From assembly GCF_003583985.1 (NCBI RefSeq), contig NZ_QXML01000008.1:124001-188000 (forward strand): 64,000 bases of DNA, given 5' to 3'. The stretch comes from Algoriphagus lacus. GTDB taxonomy: Bacteria; Bacteroidota; Bacteroidia; Cytophagales; Cyclobacteriaceae. Each line of letters opens with the position of its first letter. Position 1 is the first letter of the stretch. Below are positions 63,305 through 64,000 of the stretch, piece by piece. Under the pieces are notes generated by a model, which saw only the letters and a list, made by a program, of their open reading frames with translations, searched no databases and had not been told where the DNA came from. Both the position numbers and the translations under genes were made by a program.

Positions 63305-64000
63305 ATGAAAGACATTCTCAATCAGTTAATAGAGCATAAAACGCTCTCTCAGGAGCAAGCTCGGGAGGTATTGAAAAACTTGGCAACTGGATCTTACAAC
63401 ACCAGTCAGATCGCTTCCTTTATGACGGTATACCTGATGCGAAGTATCACAGTGGAGGAGCTTCGCGGATTCCGGGAAGCCATGCTGGAACTTTGTATTC
63501 CTGTCGAAATCGACGAATACGATGCCATGGATCTTTGTGGCACAGGCGGTGACGGCAAGGACACCTTCAACATCTCCACCTTATCTTCCTTTATTGTTGC
63601 CGGAGCAGGTCAGCATGTAGCCAAACATGGCAATACTGGCGTTTCTTCGATATGCGGTTCCTCCAACCTCCTGGCTTATTTTGGCTATGAGTTTTCCAAC
63701 GACATCAGCGAGATTCGTCGGTCTTTGGACGAGGCGGGACTGTGCTTTTTGCATGCCCCGCTATTTCACCCAGCCATGAAAAATGTCGCTCCAATCCGAA
63801 AGGAGCTTGGCGTGAAGACCTTCTTCAACATGCTCGGTCCGATGGTTAACCCAAGTTTCCCAAGAAAACAGTTGGTTGGTGTTTTCAGCCTCGAACTAGC
63901 CCGACTTTACGGATACCTGTATCAGGAAATGGACGGCCGGTTTTCGATCCTTCATGCTCTTGATGGCTACGATGAAATTTCGCTCACCGGACCTTTCAAA
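63305..64000 (+). CDS. trpD: Anthranilate phosphoribosyltransferase, cut by window end
   Basis: The first 232 codons of TrpD, which joins anthranilate to PRPP. The start is ATG 63305 (MKDILNQLIEHKTLSQEQAR), 37 bp after the trpG stop. PRPP/Mg contacts include DLCGTGGDGKDTFNIST and the anthranilate-site KHGNTGVSSICGSS. NVAPIRKELGVKTFFNMLGP, also conserved, follows. The reading frame is open to the window edge, so the C-terminal third and any trpC/F/B/A genes lie beyond it. Confidence 0.95.
   Translation, partial: MKDILNQLIEHKTLSQEQAREVLKNLATGSYNTSQIASFMTVYLMRSITVEELRGFREAMLELCIPVEIDEYDAMDLCGTGGDGKDTFNISTLSSFIVAGAGQHVAKHGNTGVSSICGSSNLLAYFGYEFSNDISEIRRSLDEAGLCFLHAPLFHPAMKNVAPIRKELGVKTFFNMLGPMVNPSFPRKQLVGVFSLELARLYGYLYQEMDGRFSILHALDGYDEISLTGPFK

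Noticed and set aside
1-64000. CRISPR arrays, prophage, transposases, rRNA
   Set aside because: No direct-repeat arrays, integrase or transposase ORFs, or rRNA-like sequence was found.

Overview
The window looks like a chromosomal segment of a Bacteroidota bacterium, most likely order Cytophagales and near the Algoriphagus/Cyclobacteriaceae group (inference from gene content, no database search). The type IX secretion (T9SS) genes porU, porV and sprA, the DUF4837 and DUF4292 lipoproteins and the malic enzyme-ruvA-sprA-gcvH order point there. So do three promoters of the form TTTG-N18/19-TAnnTTTG. There is no prophage, insertion sequence, CRISPR array, rRNA or convincing tRNA. This is ordinary core chromosome with dense, often overlapping genes.

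Layout. 1-3.4 kb: the end of a DEDD exonuclease gene, a YigZ protein, and a three-gene surface-sugar operon (3,4-ketoisomerase, FemAB/GNAT-like transferase, GT2). 3.4-10.5 kb, minus strand: five overlapping genes, read as MBL hydrolase - pssA - porU - porV - degenerate M16 peptidase. 10.6-15.8 kb, plus: FAD oxidoreductase, a 1098-residue TolB-like/outer-membrane-barrel protein, YicC. 15.9-40.4 kb, almost all minus: D-aminoacylase-like lipoprotein, two tonB paralogues, vanZ-like, gcvH, sprA, ruvA, malic enzyme, DUF4837 lipoprotein, LysM transglycosylase, gatA, tatA, EnvC-like protein, DUF4292 lipoprotein, TPR protein, flippase, enoyl-CoA hydratase. 40.6-50.3 kb, plus: isocitrate dehydrogenase, GT4, DegT aminotransferase, two transporters, a secreted unknown, GNAT, and a TMTC-like glycosyltransferase with TPRs. 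50.5-57.4 kb: OmpA lipoprotein, NPP-type phosphodiesterase with truncated hemoglobin, bestrophin-like protein, CotH-like secreted protein, an ACP-like protein without the carrier serine, DUF1080 protein, DUF1295 protein. 57.5-61 kb, minus: a short DnaE-type polymerase and a small acidic protein. 61.1-64 kb, plus: trpL-trpE-trpG-trpD, cut by the window end.

How the genes work together. The window supplies the T9SS translocon (SprA), its shuttle (PorV) and sortase (PorU), along with envelope proteins (TatA, EnvC-like, transglycosylase, OmpA, TonB) and surface-glycan genes. The ketoisomerase near 1.2 kb and the aminotransferase near 43.5 kb could be two halves of one 3-amino-3,6-dideoxyhexose pathway.

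The best regulatory find is an apparently complete transcription attenuator in front of trpE. A 25-codon leader peptide carries three consecutive Trp codons. It is followed by an early hairpin, an alternative antiterminator pairing, and a 14-bp terminator stem with a T run, all behind a Bacteroidetes-type promoter. All structures were derived by eye.
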